Positions 6,388-7,414 of a stretch of DNA of 7,414 nucleotides are shown here, in pieces. The notes below the pieces were generated by a model. The model was not told the DNA's origin and did no database searches. It worked only from the letters and a program-made list of their open reading frames with translations. Positions within the stretch are counted from its first letter, which is position 1. The number at the start of each line of letters is the position of its first letter. The DNA lies in assembly GCA_027335965.1 (NCBI GenBank), contig DAHWGZ010000077.1:1-7414 (forward strand), given 5' to 3'. The position numbers and the translations under genes are program-made. Source of the DNA: Acidiferrobacter sp. (GTDB lineage Bacteria; Pseudomonadota; Gammaproteobacteria; Acidiferrobacterales; Acidiferrobacteraceae).

Positions 6388-7414
6388 TGAAGGTCCTGAT
6401 CGTGGGATCCGGTGGGCGCGAACATGCCCTGGCGTGGAAGGCCGCGCAATCGCCGCTCGCCTCGGAGGTGCTGGTGGCGCCCGGCAACGCCGGCACGGCG
6501 CGCGAGGCGAAGGTCCGTAATTGCCCCGTGGAGGCCACCGACATAGCGGGGCTCATCTTGCTCGCGCGAGAGGAACGGGTGGACCTCACCATCGTGGGCC
6601 CGGAGGCCCCGCTGGTCGCGGGGATCGTCGATCGCTTCACCGAGGAGGGGCTTGCCTGCCTCGGGCCGACGGCGGCCGCCGCGCGTCTCGAGGGCTCGAA
6701 GAGCTTCGCCAAGGCCTTTCTCGCGCGCCACGGCATACCGACCGCGCGTCACGAGACCTTCACCGATGGGGCCGCCGCCGCCCGCTACCTGAAAGACCAT
6801 CCCGGCGCGCACGTCGTGAAGGCCGACGGCCTGGCATCGGGGAAGGGCGTGGTGGTGGCGGAGGATGAGGCGGCCGCGCTCGCGGCGGCGACCTCCATGT
6901 TGAATGGCGAGTTCGGGGAGGCCGGCCGGCGCATCGTCATCGAGGAGCGCCTGGTGGGCGTGGAGGCGAGCTTCATCGTGCTCGCCGATGGTCAGGACTA
7001 TGTGGCATTCCCGACCTCCGAGGACCACAAGCGGCGCGACGACGGGGATCGCGGACCCAACACCGGCGGCATGGGCGCATTCTCCCCGGCCTCGGCGGTC
7101 GATACCGCGCTCGAGATCGTGATCCGCCGCGAGATCATAGAGCCGACCCTGCGTGGGCTGAAGGCCGACGGCCACCACTACCGCGGGTTCCTCTATGCCG
7201 GTCTCATGCTGACCGCAGACGGCCCCAAGGTACTCGAATACAATTGCCGCTTCGGCGATCCCGAGACCCAGCCCATCATGATGCGCCTGCGCTCCGACCT
7301 CGTGGCCCTGGCGCACGCCGCGGTGCGCGGCGAGCTGGCGGGTGCGACCCTCACGATCGACCCGCAACCGGCGCTCTGCGTGGTGCTGGCCGCGCCCGGC
7401 TATCCCGCGGCCCC
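6387..7414 (+). CDS. purD: Phosphoribosylamine-glycine ligase (GAR synthetase), 3' end outside window
   Basis: PurD joins phosphoribosylamine and glycine with ATP, the second step of purine synthesis. The open frame gives 342 of an expected 425-430 residues and runs off the window intact. Residues 1-101 are the N-terminal domain, with the phosphate loop GSGGREHALAWK (7-18), PGNAGTA (32-38) and VGPEAPLV (70-77). The ATP-grasp domain follows, with LEGSKSFAK (101-109), the nucleotide loop KADGLASGKGVVV (145-157), TSEDHKR (210-216), GPNTGGMGAFSP (223-234) and the metal-binding EYNCRFGDPETQP (284-296). The sequence ends at ALCVVLAAPGYPAA, the start of the C-terminal domain. The ATG shares its A with the purH stop (TGATG), which implies translation coupling; no independent strong ribosome-binding site is visible. 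purH-purD adjacency is usual in gammaproteobacteria. Confidence 0.97.
   Translation, partial: MKVLIVGSGGREHALAWKAAQSPLASEVLVAPGNAGTAREAKVRNCPVEATDIAGLILLAREERVDLTIVGPEAPLVAGIVDRFTEEGLACLGPTAAAARLEGSKSFAKAFLARHGIPTARHETFTDGAAAARYLKDHPGAHVVKADGLASGKGVVVAEDEAAALAAATSMLNGEFGEAGRRIVIEERLVGVEASFIVLADGQDYVAFPTSEDHKRRDDGDRGPNTGGMGAFSPASAVDTALEIVIRREIIEPTLRGLKADGHHYRGFLYAGLMLTADGPKVLEYNCRFGDPETQPIMMRLRSDLVALAHAAVRGELAGATLTIDPQPALCVVLAAPGYPAA

Noticed and set aside
5931..7367. 478-codon open frame on the minus strand across purH and purD
   Set aside because: It crosses a purH/purD junction and mirrors conserved plus-strand motifs. It is an antisense shadow.
1..7414. Mobile element, CRISPR array, tRNA/rRNA gene, toxin-antitoxin, defence or biosynthetic cluster
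   Set aside because: The window is fully occupied by nine intact or edge-cut core genes with one 55-base gap. No repeats, transposase motifs, RNA gene structure or foreign composition are visible.

Overview
The window is a high-G+C (roughly two thirds by eye) chromosomal segment from a proteobacterium, most likely a gammaproteobacterium. Nine genes lie on the + strand with almost no space between them. The gene order is 'aroQ (end) - accB - accC - prmA - membrane zinc-ribbon protein - dusB - fis - purH - purD (start)'. From memory this matches the order in Pseudomonas aeruginosa and related gammaproteobacteria, and fis with its dusB-fis pairing is itself a gammaproteobacterial hallmark. Protein similarity was judged by recalled comparison with the E. 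coli and P. aeruginosa proteins, not by a search. The high G+C and a fair use of the ATA isoleucine codon suggest a lineage other than the enterics, such as a Chromatiales- or Acidiferrobacter-like chemolithotroph, but the genus cannot be fixed from this sequence.

Region 1 (1-1987) is the end of type II dehydroquinase (shikimate pathway), followed by both subunits of the biotin half of acetyl-CoA carboxylase. AccB carries the biotin on Lys115 and AccC carboxylates it. The carboxyltransferase genes accA and accD are not in the window. Region 2 (1998-3502) is the ribosomal protein L11 methyltransferase gene prmA, overlapped by 4 bases by a gene for a single-pass membrane protein with an N-terminal four-cysteine zinc ribbon and a DUF3426-like C-terminal domain. 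The latter is the only gene here without a known function.

The only real intergenic gap (3503-3557, 55 bases) lies before dusB. It holds a candidate -10 box and a 6-bp hairpin whose 3' arm contains the only ribosome-binding-like GGA for dusB. Region 3 (3558-7414) is dusB (tRNA dihydrouridine synthase), fis (nucleoid protein), purH (the last two steps of IMP synthesis) and the first 342 codons of purD (GAR synthetase). Each overlaps the next by 1 or 4 bases, so they are almost certainly co-transcribed and probably translationally coupled.

The genes combine fatty-acid precursor supply, ribosome and tRNA modification, a growth-rate-linked nucleoid protein and purine synthesis, a set that fits co-expression during fast growth. 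All reading frames look intact and all catalytic motifs checked are present. I see no mobile element, CRISPR array, RNA gene, phage or defence gene, and no sign of horizontal transfer. The window is ordinary core genome, and the points worth a second look are small-scale ones.
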